A stretch of 64,000 bases of DNA, taken from Arion vulgaris (lineage: Eukaryota > Mollusca > Gastropoda > Stylommatophora > Arionidae). Under the pieces are notes generated by a model. That model worked only from the letters and a program-made list of their open reading frames with translations, ran no database searches and was not told the origin of the DNA. Of the stretch, positions 10,496 through 21,056 are shown in pieces. How positions within the stretch are numbered: position 1 is the stretch's first letter; each line of letters opens with the position of its first letter. The DNA is taken from contig CM036761.1 in NCBI GenBank assembly GCA_020796225.1, positions 32,562,928-32,626,927 of the forward strand. Direction: 5' to 3'. Made by a program: the position numbers and the translations under genes.

Positions 10496-10745
10496 TCCCG
10501 CGTGGTGCCACAAGGGTTGCAAATAAATAGTACTCCTACGACCTACAACGCATGTCATAAGAGGCGACTAATGTAGGACCTAGAGAAGCTACCCTAGTTA
10601 ATAAAAATTCATCGCAGAAATCAGATGTGCTGGCCTACTTGTAGGCGCATTACTGACACAAAGTAAAATCGCTCTTAGGCTCAGATCACGTATAGATCAC
10701 ACAAAAGGGTTAAAAATTGGTCGATATGGATCGTTCGAAGACGAA
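10496..10745 (+). mobile_element. SINE-A2 copy
   Basis: A2 features in order: CTCCCGCGTGGTGCCACAAG head, ACGACCTACAACGCATGTCA, AGAGGCGACTAA, AGCTACCCTAGTTAATAAA, GGCCTACTTGTAGGCGCATT, GGCTCAGATCACG, TTGGTCGATATGGATCGTTC, GAAGACGAA. The tail is short. No clear target duplication, so the ends are approximate. Confidence 0.75.
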
Positions 10746-10992
10746 AATGAAGCTGTTAAAAATCGAGAAAAGAAGAATGCAAAGCAATACCAGGACAAAT
10801 TCATTCAACAAATAAAATACAATTCCTTTCAAAAGTTGTTGCCATCTTCAAACTTACACCGGAGACACAACATTGCTATCAATGCTATGGGTTTCCACGC
10901 ACTTCCGCCTAGACTTCTGCCTATGTGTAAGAAAGTGATGAGAACACACATTGTTATTCATCTATGTGCAATGAAGATGGTCCTACCAGTTA
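10746..10992 (+). repeat. dispersed repeat R1
   Basis: A block of about 250 bp whose second half (CCATCTTCAAACTTACACCG to GATGGTCCTACCAGTTAATC) is clearly related to 43865-44045. Shared phrases include ATGTGTAAGAAA/CTGTGTAAGAAAAAG, ACACATTGTT and GATGGTCCTA. It is probably part of a larger retroelement, but the class cannot be decided from two diverged copies. Confidence 0.45.
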
Positions 10993-11044
10993 ATCAATAT
11001 ATCACTTAATCGATACACGTGTTAACGCTGCTAAACGAATAACG

Positions 11045-11345
11045 TATCAATAGCGTGGACAGACGGTCATTTACGTGGACATACGGTCAGTTACGTGGAC
11101 AAAAGGTTAGTTGCGTGGACAGACGGTCAGTTATGTGGACAGACGGTCAGTTACGTGGACAGACAGTCAGTGACGTGGACAGACGGTCAATTGCGTGAAC
11201 AGATGGTCAGTTACGTAGACAGACGGTCAATTACATGGACAGAATAATTTTTTTTTTAAATCACTTAATGGAAAATTTTTCACCTATCACACTGCCATCT
11301 GGTATACCCCAGTGGCCATTTACGTGGACAGACGGTCAGTTAAGT
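11045..11345. repeat. 20-bp minisatellite
   Basis: About ten units of ACGTGGACAGACGGTCAGTT with point changes at 11051-11240, and two more units at 11319-11350. The 11241-11318 segment between them begins a longer duplication (next entry). Confidence 0.9.
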
Positions 11346-11424
11346 GCACAGAAGACATTTTTTTTTTTCAACACTGAAAGGAACATTTTTTCACCTATCA
11401 CACTGCCATCTGGTACACCCCAGT
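11240..11424. repeat. two-copy direct duplication, about 90 bp
   Basis: The block TTTTTTCACCTATCACACTG followed by CCATCTGGTA(T/C)ACCCCAGTGG occurs at about 11272-11312 and 11384-11425. Each copy is preceded by a T-rich run. Together with the flanking 20-bp units this is a compound repeat in which a larger segment was duplicated. Confidence 0.8.
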
Positions 11425-11734
11425 GGAGATTATACAATTAGTTGTATACGGTAACTTGAGGTAAATGCATCCTGAACATCAAGTAACAGGTGATTCTCAA
11501 TGACAATGAGGTGTATCATATCTAAAGTCATCAGTTAAAATCTCTATTGTGATGGCGCGAGTCAGTTCTGGCACTCTCCCTATGACAAATCATATATGAT
11601 ACCATGCAACAGTATAATGTTAGATGAGAGTATTTCCTTCAATGTGAAGTTTTATTGTTTGAAAATCTTTAAGCTATTTGTCTGTACAAATTTGTGTCGA
11701 GTTAGATCGATATGCATTCACTTTAGACGACATT

Positions 11735-11855
11735 TGAATGTGTCTTCCTACATGCTGTTGGCCCTATCGAAGTGCAACGTACTCACGTTCTTGGCGCAGA
11801 CCAAATAGAACACAAACAAGTGGTTAACTTGGTTGATATGAACGAACAAACGTAA
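11735..11855 (+). mobile_element. diverged SINE-A 3' part
   Basis: GTGCAACGTACTCACGTTCT, TGGCGCAGACCAAATAGAAC, AACAAGTGGTTAA and GAACGAACAAACGTAAA align with the A1 tail region (GTGCAACGTATACACGTTCT ... GAACGAACGCAAAG). It is an old copy; the 5' half is not recognisable. Confidence 0.5.
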
Positions 11856-13025
11856 ACAAAAAAACAACACTATTATTTGAACGATATGGGTGTGTTTAAA
11901 AGTAGTAAAGGTGTGCATGTAAAAAAGATACGAACGTCTACATGTGATCAGACACATTCGACAAAAGAGCACAGGACTGAAGATGTTATCATCGTGACTT
12001 AAGACCTACAACTATTACTGCTAAATTCTCTTGTTCCCAGAGGAACATAGGGGTGCAACTGTCGCGCAACATCACATTATATTTTGGTCCATCTTCATCT
12101 TGGTTAGTTCTGTCCATGAGACTTTGACTTAACTTCCCTTAACTCTTGATCTTCTTTGACAGGTATCCATTGGTGCCGTCATAATTCTCTTCTTCTATGG
12201 GTTTCTGTCATGCATCTATGATTATGCCAATGTAAAACTACTATTTAATGGTTTACCTTGTATTTTTTATCTGAGCAGGTGTGAAATGTTGGGGTGTGGC
12301 AAGGTAGGGCTATTTGGTTCTGCACATATTTCGATAAACGAAAGAGAAATGAAAAAAACACTATTTAACTATGCAAAATTCTCGTAGAAACGAAAAAAAA
12401 GCAATCTTAAAACGCTATTTCGCAATGCCAAAATTTTCGGAACAACAAATCAGCAATGAAAAAAAAAATTCTTCGATTTCCATCATATCTTTCTCTTTCT
12501 ACGTATCACCAATTCACACAAGCAAACTATTACAAGCCTGCAAGCTTACAAATCACATATACGTATATCATATTACAAGACAACCACACACATCTGAATA
12601 CGAATGCACACAGCTTTACAATCCAATATTCTTCCGTCAAACAGAATCTCTTACGCCACAAGTCATAATATTGCAAACATATTATCCATCTTTCCCAATA
12701 GCACTTTGAAGCTAAGATATATTTCTACGAAATGAAATTTTTGTTCTTACATTTAGTAAACGAAATTGTAATTCTTATTGCGATGTTCATAAATTGAAAT
12801 TCTTTATTTTTCTGTTTATATTCACTTAAACTGAAATAACAAATTACAATGACTTTTATTCACCTATTTAGGTAGCAATTTTGATTTCACAGGAAATGTT
12901 AAAAAGAAATTATGATACGAATTGTCAAAGTAACATCAGCATTTAGAAGTCTAAATGAAATATGGAACTACAACTTATACAGTATTAAAACTAAATTACG
13001 AATTTTCAAATCAAATGTTGTATAA
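11856..13025. other. unannotated AT-rich stretch
   Basis: More than 1 kb of unique-looking sequence. A 112-codon frame at 12371-12709 has no domain, splice context or biased composition that would support it. No repeats recognised. Confidence 0.4.
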
Positions 13026-13029
13026 CTCC

Positions 13030-13475
13030 TAACTTAAATGCCAGCGAGAGTTGGAAAATGACTAAAGATATAGAAAGCAAGTTCAAAGCATTTGAAAATA
13101 GATGTCTGGGAAAATTATGAACATGAAATGGAACGAATTCAGGAGAAGTAATGAAATCAGAGAAATGTCAGGTCAAACACTAGTAACAACTATTATAAGA
13201 AGGAGAAGATGGAGATATGTTGAACGAAATGATCCTGGAGAAGAAATGATCAAAGAATATTAAAGCAGGCTTTAAAGTGAGATGCAGATTTTCAAGAAAG
13301 AGAGGACGACCTAATGAGACCCTGAAACGAAATTTTCTGAGAGAGGCAAAAAATATCGGTATCAGTTCCATGTAGGAGATTGAACGAGTTGCCCAGGATA
13401 GAACAGTATGGATTATTGCTTGCAGACCCTATGTAATGTATAACGGTACGAGATAAATTATTATTATAATTATCA
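13030..13475 (+). mobile_element. LINE 3' tail, family L4, with (ATT)n end
   Basis: Frames read SWKMTKDIESKFKAFENRCL, later FSRKRGRPNETLKRNFLREA and EIERVAQDRTVW, then ATTATTATAATTATC. It matches the minus-strand copy at 32145-32545. 'AQDRxxW' next to the C terminus is typical of LINE proteins. Multiple frameshifts. No reverse transcriptase core. Confidence 0.75.
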
Positions 13476-13799
13476 TAATGACATGTATATGGTTCTTCCA
13501 TATTTGTTATATAAGGAAGAACTAAATTATCACATATCTAATACATACGATTTATAGAGGCTAGTATATAATATTAGCTATAGCCATTCATTCGTTGTAC
13601 GGATACCTACAGATATGAGGTGGTCGAATGATACCAGACCAAATCTGGAGAAAAGCACGAGAAAGTCACGGTAATACTGGATTAACGGACAATATGAGCG
13701 AGATCGTGTAAGAGACTGTATTACAAAAGAAATATCAATATAAGGGAAGACTGCAGTAAAACTATGTAGCAATGGCGAAATAGGTAAAAATAATTTACT

Positions 13800-13908
13800 G
13801 TAGTTTTCATTAACAATACACTACAAAGTTTCGATCAATGGTCTTTTGGTCGAAACAGTGCTGTGCATTGTTATTGTTTTTGTATTTGGTAAAACTACAG
13901 TATCTTCT
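13800..13908 (+). repeat. dispersed repeat R2
   Basis: TCTTTTGGTCGAAACAGTGC to TTTGGTAAAACTACAGTA is closely related to 55705-55785 (CCTTTTGGTCGAAACGTTGC ... TTTTGTAAAACTATAGTA). It abuts the mariner-type MITE on its right. Confidence 0.55.
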
Positions 13909-13909
13909 A

Positions 13910-14166
13910 CAGGGTGTTCAAGATAATTGCAGCCCCATTGACAATTCGAAAGTTGCCAATTACAAATTGAGTTGTGTTTATTTACTATTTAAACTGGTTC
14001 TGACTAGCTAGTCCTACGTCACATTTGTTCATCGCCCCTTCCGCACTACAATTACACACCGTCACACAACCTTGACCTATACTACGTCACAACTGAACCT
14101 TTCCATTTCCATACATATATGCCAGATTAGCTCCATTCACGGGCTGCAATTATCTTGAACACCCTG
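13910..14166. mobile_element. Tc1/mariner-type MITE with perfect 26-bp TIRs
   Basis: Left end CAGGGTGTTCAAGATAATTG continues to 13935; the reverse complement of 14141-14166 is identical over all 26 bases. TA flanks both ends (13908-13909 and 14167-14168), the target duplication of the Tc1/mariner superfamily. The 257-bp element has no coding capacity, so it is non-autonomous. Perfect TIRs argue for recent activity or strong conservation of the ends. I saw no second copy in the window. Confidence 0.9.
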
Positions 14167-14364
14167 TATTTTACGTATTTACATACAAAATATGGGAAAC
14201 TATTACACATTAAATATGATTGTTATTTTACATATTTAATTATTAATTTTGCTTTTGTAATAATGTCGTTTACCCTTTTCCGTTCGTAATGTCCATCAAT
14301 TTACACGTAAATTTATGATAGTTGAATTGTTTCCATCTGACTAAAGTTAACAATATCACATCAC

Positions 14365-14600
14365 ATCATCATCAAGGTGCGTATCCTTTATATGACGTTG
14401 CTCTCTTTTGCAGAACATCTGAAATTCATTCTGTTTCTTGCCAGTTCACCCACTTCGCCGATGGTCATGTTCATGGCTTCTTTAATATCTTGTAGCCATC
14501 TTCTTCTTGGTCTGCCTCTGCGTCCTGGGATCCTGCCCTCTAGTATTGTTCTTCCCAGGCCATCATGACGCTTATATCACAGTTTGTATATATGTGTATG
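14365..14600 (-). mobile_element. LINE 3' tail, family L3
   Basis: Minus strand: GLGRTILEGRIPGRRGRPRR, RWLQDIKEAMNMT and GEVGELARNR, ending in a GAT-rich run (CATCATCATC on plus near 14365). Same architecture as L2 but different sequence. Only the tail is present. Confidence 0.7.
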
Positions 14601-15085
14601 GCTGTGAGGTATACATATAAGCATGCAAAGTGTCCACTTGTAGATCTCATGGAGAGACACATATCTTCGTTTACGTCTTTGTTTGTTCTACACTAGTCTA
14701 CATCAGCGACTTCTTAAGACAATCTTCGTGATTGGTGTGTGTTATACACATGACAACGCGTGTTCATTGTGTCTGCGAAGAGTCTTCAGTCCTGTAGACC
14801 AGCATATCAGGTTTCAGCATAGTTTTGCCGAACAAATAAAATAAACTGAACTAAGAGAGTACATCCTCCTAGCCAGAGTCACGTTTGTATTTGACCTTGT
14901 TGTCAACATTTCCCTGTCTACACCACTGTGAGGTGGGATTGAGTGGAAAACACTGATTAAGACGTCAGTTAGGGGGCTTACAAAACCGTAAATGAGATGT
15001 CAATGAAGGGCGTTCGAAACAATTATTATGACGTTTTGGAGCAGCTTAAGAACCAATGATTTCGACGTGAATGAAGGGCGTACAA
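14601..15085. other. unannotated stretch before the 35-bp satellite
   Basis: No repeat family recognised; the last ~60 bases contain first degenerate hints of the satellite unit (AATGAAGGGCGTACAAAAT). Confidence 0.4.
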
Positions 15086-16598
15086 AATAATGAATGATAT
15101 GTCAGGGGGGAAGGTATGTGAATGATATGCCAGGGAGGAGGAGTAAGAAAATTCGAATGATATGTCAGTGGGGGAGGGGGCATAAGAAAATGCGACTCAT
15201 ATGTCAGGGGTGGGGGGTTAAGAAAATGCGAATGATATGTCATGGAGGCTAGATAAGGAAATGCGAATGATATGTCAGGGAGGCTGGATAAGAAAATGCG
15301 GATGATATGTCAGGGAGGCTGGATAAGAAAATGCGGATGATATGTCAGGGAGGCTGGATAAGAAAATGCGAATGATATGTCAGGGAGGCTGGATAAGAAA
15401 ATGCGATGATATGTCAGAGCTGATAAGAATGCGAGATATGTCAGGGAGGCTGGATAAGAAAATGCGAATGATATGTCAGGAAGGCTGGATAAGAAAATGC
15501 GATGATATGTCAGGAGGCTGATAAGAAAATGCGAATGATATGTCAGGAGGCTGGATAAGAAAATGCGAATGATATGTCAGGAGGCTGATAAGAAAATGCG
15601 AATGATATGTCAGGGAGGCTGGATAAGAAAATGCGAATGATATGTCAGGGAGGCTGGATAAGAAAATGCGAATGATATGTCAGGGAGGCTGGATAAGAAA
15701 ATGAGAATGATATGTCAGGGAGGCTGGATAAGAAAATGCGGATGATATGTCAGGAAGGCTGGATAAGAAAATGCGGATGATATGTCAGGGAGGCTGGATA
15801 AGAAAATGCGAATGATATGTCAGGAAGGCTGGATAAGAAAATGCGGATGATATGTCAGGAAGGCTGGATAAGAAAATGCGGATGATATGTCAGGGAGGCT
15901 GGATAAGAAAATACGAATGATATGTCAGGAAGGCTGGATAAGAAAATGCGAATGATATGTCAGGGAGGCTGGATAAGAAAATGCGGATGATATGTCAGGG
16001 AGGCTGGATAAGAAAATGCGAATGATATGTCAGGGAGGCTGGATAAGAAAATGCGAATGATATGTCAGGGAGGCTTGATAAGAAAATGCGGATGATATGT
16101 CAGGGAGGCTGGATAAGAAAATGCGAATGATATGTCAGGGAGGCTGGATAAGAAAATGCGAATGATATGTCAGGGAGGCTAGATAAGAAAATGCGAATGA
16201 TATGTCAGGGAGGCTGGATAAGAAAATGCGAATGATATGTCAGGGAGGCTGGATAAGAAAATGCGAATGATATGTCAGGGAGGCTGGATAAGAAAATGCG
16301 AACGATATGTCTGGGAGGCTGGATATGAAAATGCGAATAATATGTCAGGGAGGCTGGATAAGAAAATGCGAATGATATGTCAGGGAGGCTGGATAAGAAA
16401 ATGCGGATGATATGTCAGGGAGGCTGGATAAGAAAACGCGAATGATATGTCAGGGAGGCTAGATAAGAAAATGCGAATGATATGTCAGGGAGGCTGGATA
16501 AGAAAATGCGGATGATATGTCAGGGAGGCTGAATAAGAAAATGCGGATGATATGTCAGGGAGGGGAGTACGAAATAATGAATGTGATATCAGGATTCG
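15086..16598. repeat. 35-bp satellite, about 43 units
   Basis: Unit GATATGTCAGGGAGGCTGGA plus TAAGAAAATGCGAAT. The left edge (15086-15240) is made of G-rich divergent units (GGGGGAGGGGG), as is usual at array edges. The centre is highly homogeneous, with two alternating variants, GCGAATGA and GCGGATGA. Around 15405-15600 many single-base losses occur. Unit length is not a multiple of three, so the array makes no long frames. It is followed at once by the 32-bp array. Confidence 0.97.
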
Positions 16599-16611
16599 AC
16601 GTCACTTTCAG

Positions 16612-16908
16612 TAAATCAGAGCTGATGAAGACCAGACACTTCTGAAATCAGAGCTGATGAAGACCAGACACTTCTGAAATCAGAGCTGATGAAGACCAGA
16701 CACTTCTGAAATCAGAGCTGATGAAGACCAGACACTTCTGAAATCAGAGCTGATGAAGACCAGACACTTCTCAAATCAGAGCTGATGAAGACCAGACACT
16801 TCTCAAATCAGAGCTGATGAAGACCAGACACTTCTCAAATCAGAGCTGATGAAGACCAGACACTTCTCAAATCAGAGCTGATGAAGACCGGACACTTCTC
16901 AAATTAGT
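16612..16908. repeat. 32-bp minisatellite, about 9 units
   Basis: Unit AAATCAGAGCTGATGAAGAC plus CAGACACTTCTG. The first four units end TTCTG and the later ones TTCTC, so a variant has spread through the second half. Units are otherwise nearly identical. It starts 15 bp after the 35-bp satellite. Confidence 0.95.
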
Positions 16909-17155
16909 GAATATGGTAATCGGTCTCAATACTGGGTTGTGGATACATGAGTATACGAAAAGTATACCCGGTTTTAAAACGGTATTGATGGAAACTGATG
17001 TACCGGTTCCAAATTTGCAGATTTCGTAGCCTCTATGTTTACAGAGTAGTACTGAGATCATCAGATACACAAGAATCAACAAAATCAACTAGGAAATAAA
17101 ACATCAATCAAAATGGTTCCGACATACATTTCAACAAAATAAAAATTAGATATTC
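16909..17155. other. unannotated stretch
   Basis: A minus-strand frame of 73 codons (16867-17088) partly overlaps the repeat and is not supported. Nothing else recognised. Confidence 0.35.
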
Positions 17156-17167
17156 ACATATGGCTCT

Positions 17168-17433
17168 CGCCCGAGTGGTTACCGGGATCCAAATTTGGGG
17201 TGTAAAGAATAGAACCATTGTTACTTGTCACGCATGTCGTAAGAGGCGACTAAGGAGGTTTGGTTTAAATCGGATGCACATGTCCTAAACGTGTAGAAGT
17301 CTATGTGTTTAGGGGCCACCAAACCAATGTGCAACGTATACACATTATTGGCAAAGATCAAACATATCACAAAGAGTGATTAAAATTGGTCGTAAAGAAT
17401 GAACGCGAAAAGAGAGAAGAGAGAGAAGAAGAA
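17168..17433 (+). mobile_element. SINE-A1 copy
   Basis: CGCCCGAGTGGTTACCGGGA head, CCAAATTTGGGGTGTAAAGA, CGCATGTCGTAAGAGGCGAC, CACAAAGAGTG, and a GA-rich tail (mixed GAGA and GAA). Target duplication ACATATGGCTCT at 17156-17167 and 17434-17445, 12 bp perfect. Confidence 0.85.
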
Positions 17434-17445
17434 ACATATGGCTCT

Positions 17446-17716
17446 GAAATGAAATGGATGCAGATGTAGAAGAATATCTAGAGGAACATGAACGCAAACT
17501 GTTTGTTGACATAGAAAGAAAGAGGCTGGAATAACATGGAGTGGACTTACTTGGCTTCTTAAAGACAGATTTAGCTGGAATAAACTTGTTCATGTTCTAT
17601 GCTTCAAGTTAGGGTTAAGCAAAGAAGATGTATATAACGACACAAGGTAAGAAACTGACATTTCATATTAAACTTAGAAGACAAAGAAGATGTCAATAAA
17701 ATGTGATCGGTTTGTT
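17446..17716. other. unannotated stretch
   Basis: A minus-strand 82-residue frame covers 17345-17593 but straddles the SINE-A1 tail. No support for a gene. Confidence 0.35.
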
Positions 17717-18753
17717 TTTTCTATATAAACTGTCTGTATTTGCAATAAATCGACATTGCTTCTTTATACAATTTTAATTATTTCTAATAAACCGCATTGT
17801 TTCTATATAAACTGTCTGTATTTGCAATAAATCGACATTGCTTCTTTATACAATTTTAATTATTTCTAATAAACCGAATTGTTTCTATATAAACTGTCTG
17901 TATTTGCAATAAATCAACATTGCTTCTTTATACAATTGTAATTATTTCTAATAAACCGCATTGTTTCTATATAAACTGTCTGTATTTGCAATAAATCGAC
18001 ATTGCTTCTTTATACAATTGTAATTATTTCTAATAAACCGCATTGTTTCTATATAAACTGTCTTATTTGCAATAAATCGCATTGCTTCTTTATACAATTT
18101 AATTATTTCTAATAAACCGAATGTTTCTATATAAACGTTTATTTGCAAAAATCAACATTGCTTCTTTATGACAATTGTATTATTTCTAATAAAGCATTGT
18201 TCTTGAAACTGTGATTGCAATAAATCGACATTGCTTTTTAACAATTGTAATTATTTCAAAAACCGCATTGTTTCTATATAAACTGTCTGTATTTGCAATA
18301 AATCGACATTGCTTCTTTATACAATTTTAATTATTTCTAATAAACCGCATTGTTTCTATATAAACTGTCTGTATTTGCAATAAATCGACATTGCTTCTTT
18401 ATACAATTTTAATTATTTCTAATAAACCGCATTGTTTCTATATAAACTGTCTGTATTTGCAATAAATCGACATTGCTTCTTTATACAATTTTAATTATTT
18501 CTAATAAACCGCATTGTTTCTATATAAACTGTCTGTATTTGCAATAAATCGACATTGCTTCTTTATACAATTTTAATTATTTCTAATAAACCGCATTGTT
18601 TCTATATAAACTGTCTGTATTTGCAATAAATCGACATTGCTTCTTTATACAATTTTAATTATTTCTAATAAACCGCATTGTTTCTATATAAACTGTCTGT
18701 ATTTGCAATAAATCGACATTGCTTCTTTATACAATTTTAATTATTTCTAATAC
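17717..18753. repeat. 82-bp satellite, about 12.6 units
   Basis: Unit TTTCTATATAAACTGTCTGT, ATTTGCAATAAATCGACATT, GCTTCTTTATACAATTTTAA, TTATTTCTAATAAACCGCAT, TG. Outer units are almost identical. The three units at about 18060-18260 carry many single-base deletions. The array ends in ATACGCCGGCC. Each unit contains AATAAA and TATAAA words, but only as part of the repeat. Confidence 0.97.
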
Positions 18754-18755
18754 GC

Positions 18756-19211
18756 CGGCCTTGTTTATATATAATAATATCTTTATTTTTAAATAATTCG
18801 GTCTTTTTCAATATAAAAGTGACTACATTTTTAATACAACAATTTTGATTTTTTAAATATCAATTTCTTTATTTTAAATAAATCGTTCTCAATCGATGTC
18901 AATTACCTTAAAACAGCAAGACAGTTTTATTGTGTAATGTTTAGCACAATTACTGCCTTCCTTTTGTGCACATTTCTTATCTTGCAACACATTTGCCAAA
19001 CTCTGAATGAGCGGGTCGAAGTTTAATCTCATTGTTGAGTGCTTCCATTCGTCCAACAAGTGACAGGCCGCAAGGGATCAGCACAGAAAAATAATAAATA
19101 AACAAAATCCTAGACGGTTTCAAAATGTAGAAAAATTGTCTCACGATCTGGATTTCTAGAAGTTGTGTTGGTTTCAGAGCGAGAGGTATTTTCTTTCCTG
19201 CATTTTTAATA
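18756..19211. other. unannotated very AT-rich stretch
   Basis: No repeat family or coding pattern recognised. A 99-residue minus frame (18977-19276) overlaps the SINE tail and is not credible. Confidence 0.4.
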
Positions 19212-19487
19212 GTGGAAATTTCCAAGTGTTCTCTTCTTCTTCTTTGCGTTCGTTCTTTACGACCAATTTTAATCATTCTTTGTGATATGTTTGATCTTTG
19301 CCAAGAACGTGTATACGTTGTATATTGGTTTGGTAGCCCCTAAACACATAGACTTCAACACATTTAGGACATGTGCATCCGACTTTAGACAAGCCTCTTT
19401 AGTCGCCTCTTACGACATGCTTAGCAGGAAACAGTGGTTCTATTCTTTACACCCCACATTTGGATGCCGGTAACTACTCGGGCGTCC
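19212..19487 (-). mobile_element. SINE-A1 copy, the only minus-oriented SINE-A
   Basis: The reverse complement has every A1 block: GCCCGAGTAGTTACCGGCAT, CACATGTCCTAAATGTGTTG, ACGTTCTTGGCAAAGATCAA, CAAAGAATGATTAAAATTGG, GTCGTAAAGAACGAACGCAA, (GAA)n. Its head CATCCAAATGTGGGGTG is slightly diverged. No unambiguous target duplication. Confidence 0.8.
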
Positions 19488-20917
19488 AATTCTTTATTGG
19501 TGTAAATGTATATCTTCAATAGAGGGAATGTTCTTATTATTATATAAAATAGTTATCTCTAACTTGCACATGGAGGTCTTATAAAACGACTCTAATGAGA
19601 TATAGGATTGTTGCTGGATCTACTGTAACAGTTCTATTGTTACCAGGAGAGGTCGGTTGTCAGGGAGACAACCTTTTACTTGGTGTCCTTGAATTAGAAT
19701 TAGTTAGTATTTCTTGTTTACCAGTCACGTCAACTGTTAGTGACCGAGTGGGGACTCCACATTGAGAAAAGGACTTGACTCGGGGTATGAGTGAATTTCT
19801 GGGTAGGCGAGAATCTCGAGACCAGGGCAGGGGCCAGCTGGGTTTGAGAGTTGAAAACATAAGTTAAGAAATATAGATCAACAGAACAGACTGACTGGAG
19901 AAGTTGAGTAGAACGGATCGTAATAATGTTTGAGTAGCAGATTGATACTACTTTGATTTTTTGAGAGAGAGAAACCAGAACGTTTAACTGATTTAAATTG
20001 ATCGGATTTGCTAAGAGCAACACTTGAAGTCAAAGAGAGAGAGAGCGGTGAACTAACATGAAGTTGTTAATTAGTTCACATCAATAAACAGCAATTTACC
20101 AGAGAAGAACAGCGAGGTTTTATATATGTACTGTGAACCAAGACGACGAGATGACGACCAGAGAACTGACGCCTAGATGAACCGCTGCCAGACTAACCGA
20201 TGACCAGTGCCTGACGACCAGAGGACTGATGCCTGAAGACTATAGAAGCAGATGAGCAAGCGACCCGCTGACTGTGAAGACTAGCTTTCCGCGGCCAAAG
20301 ACGAGACCAGTAAAGTGCCAGAAGCATCCTATTTTCCCTGAGGTTGAAGGGAATTGTGAACGACCATAGTCTTTCGAACATCAACGCCAGGTAATGAACT
20401 GTTACGAATTAATGAACTATTTTATATTGTGGACTGAATCCCATATGGGGCCATTGGCGTGAGAAACTTTACTTTGATATAAATTAAGTGAGAACAGAGA
20501 TAGACAGAATATTCCTGAAGAATTCATGGATCTTGACAGTGCCAGTCTTGTTATGCTATTCAAGTAGACGATAGTGAGAGTGGGACAGAAGACTTGTACA
20601 GTGCATTATATATATATTGTGGTGAAATTGAGTGTTACCATTTCTGTTACTGATTACTCTCCAGAACAAAGAGAGATATATATTCCTACTGAATTAAATA
20701 GACTTATGAAATTTGCTAATAAGTTGCCTGTTGAATTTATTTTGTTAAAATTGTGATCGTTGGTGTTAGATATCGAGTCTATAGACCATCACATATTTAT
20801 TAATTTAAATGGGACCTTGTACCAGGAACCTGCTACACTACGGAGTTCGAACTTTGTGCAATACTCTCGGCAGATGGCGGACAATTTCTACAGAAAGACA
20901 CAGAACAATATGGGAAA
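19488..20917. other. unannotated stretch with purine-rich, slightly higher-GC part
   Basis: Contains irregular short repeats (GACGACCAGAGGACTGATGCC near 20215, GACGACCAGAGAACTGACGCC near 20151) and a phrase TTTGTGCAATACTCTCGG (20853-20870) that recurs inverted near 48420. A retroelement is possible, but I see no protein motif, paired LTRs or primer-binding site. Confidence 0.4.
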
Positions 20918-21056
20918 CCTGGTGCAGTGAAGTGAAACCTAGTGCAGTGAAGTGAAACCTGGTGCAGTGAAGTGAAACCTGGTGCAGTTAAGTGAAACCT
21001 GGTGCAGTGAAGTGAAACCTAGTGCAGTGAAGTGAAACCTGGTACAGTGAAGTCAA
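20918..21056. repeat. 20-bp minisatellite, about 7 units
   Basis: Unit GTGCAGTGAAGTGAAACCTG with G/A and G/T changes. It is unrelated to the 20-bp array at 11045. Confidence 0.95.

Noticed and set aside
15086..18753. CRISPR-like array
   Set aside because: Units are contiguous without variable spacers and the DNA is clearly eukaryotic repeat sequence; minisatellites explain it.
17717..18753. Array of polyadenylation signals or TATA boxes
   Set aside because: AATAAA and TATAAA are part of the 82-bp satellite unit; no gene context.
19488..21056. LTR retrotransposon
   Set aside because: No paired LTRs, primer-binding site or gag/pol motif could be identified.
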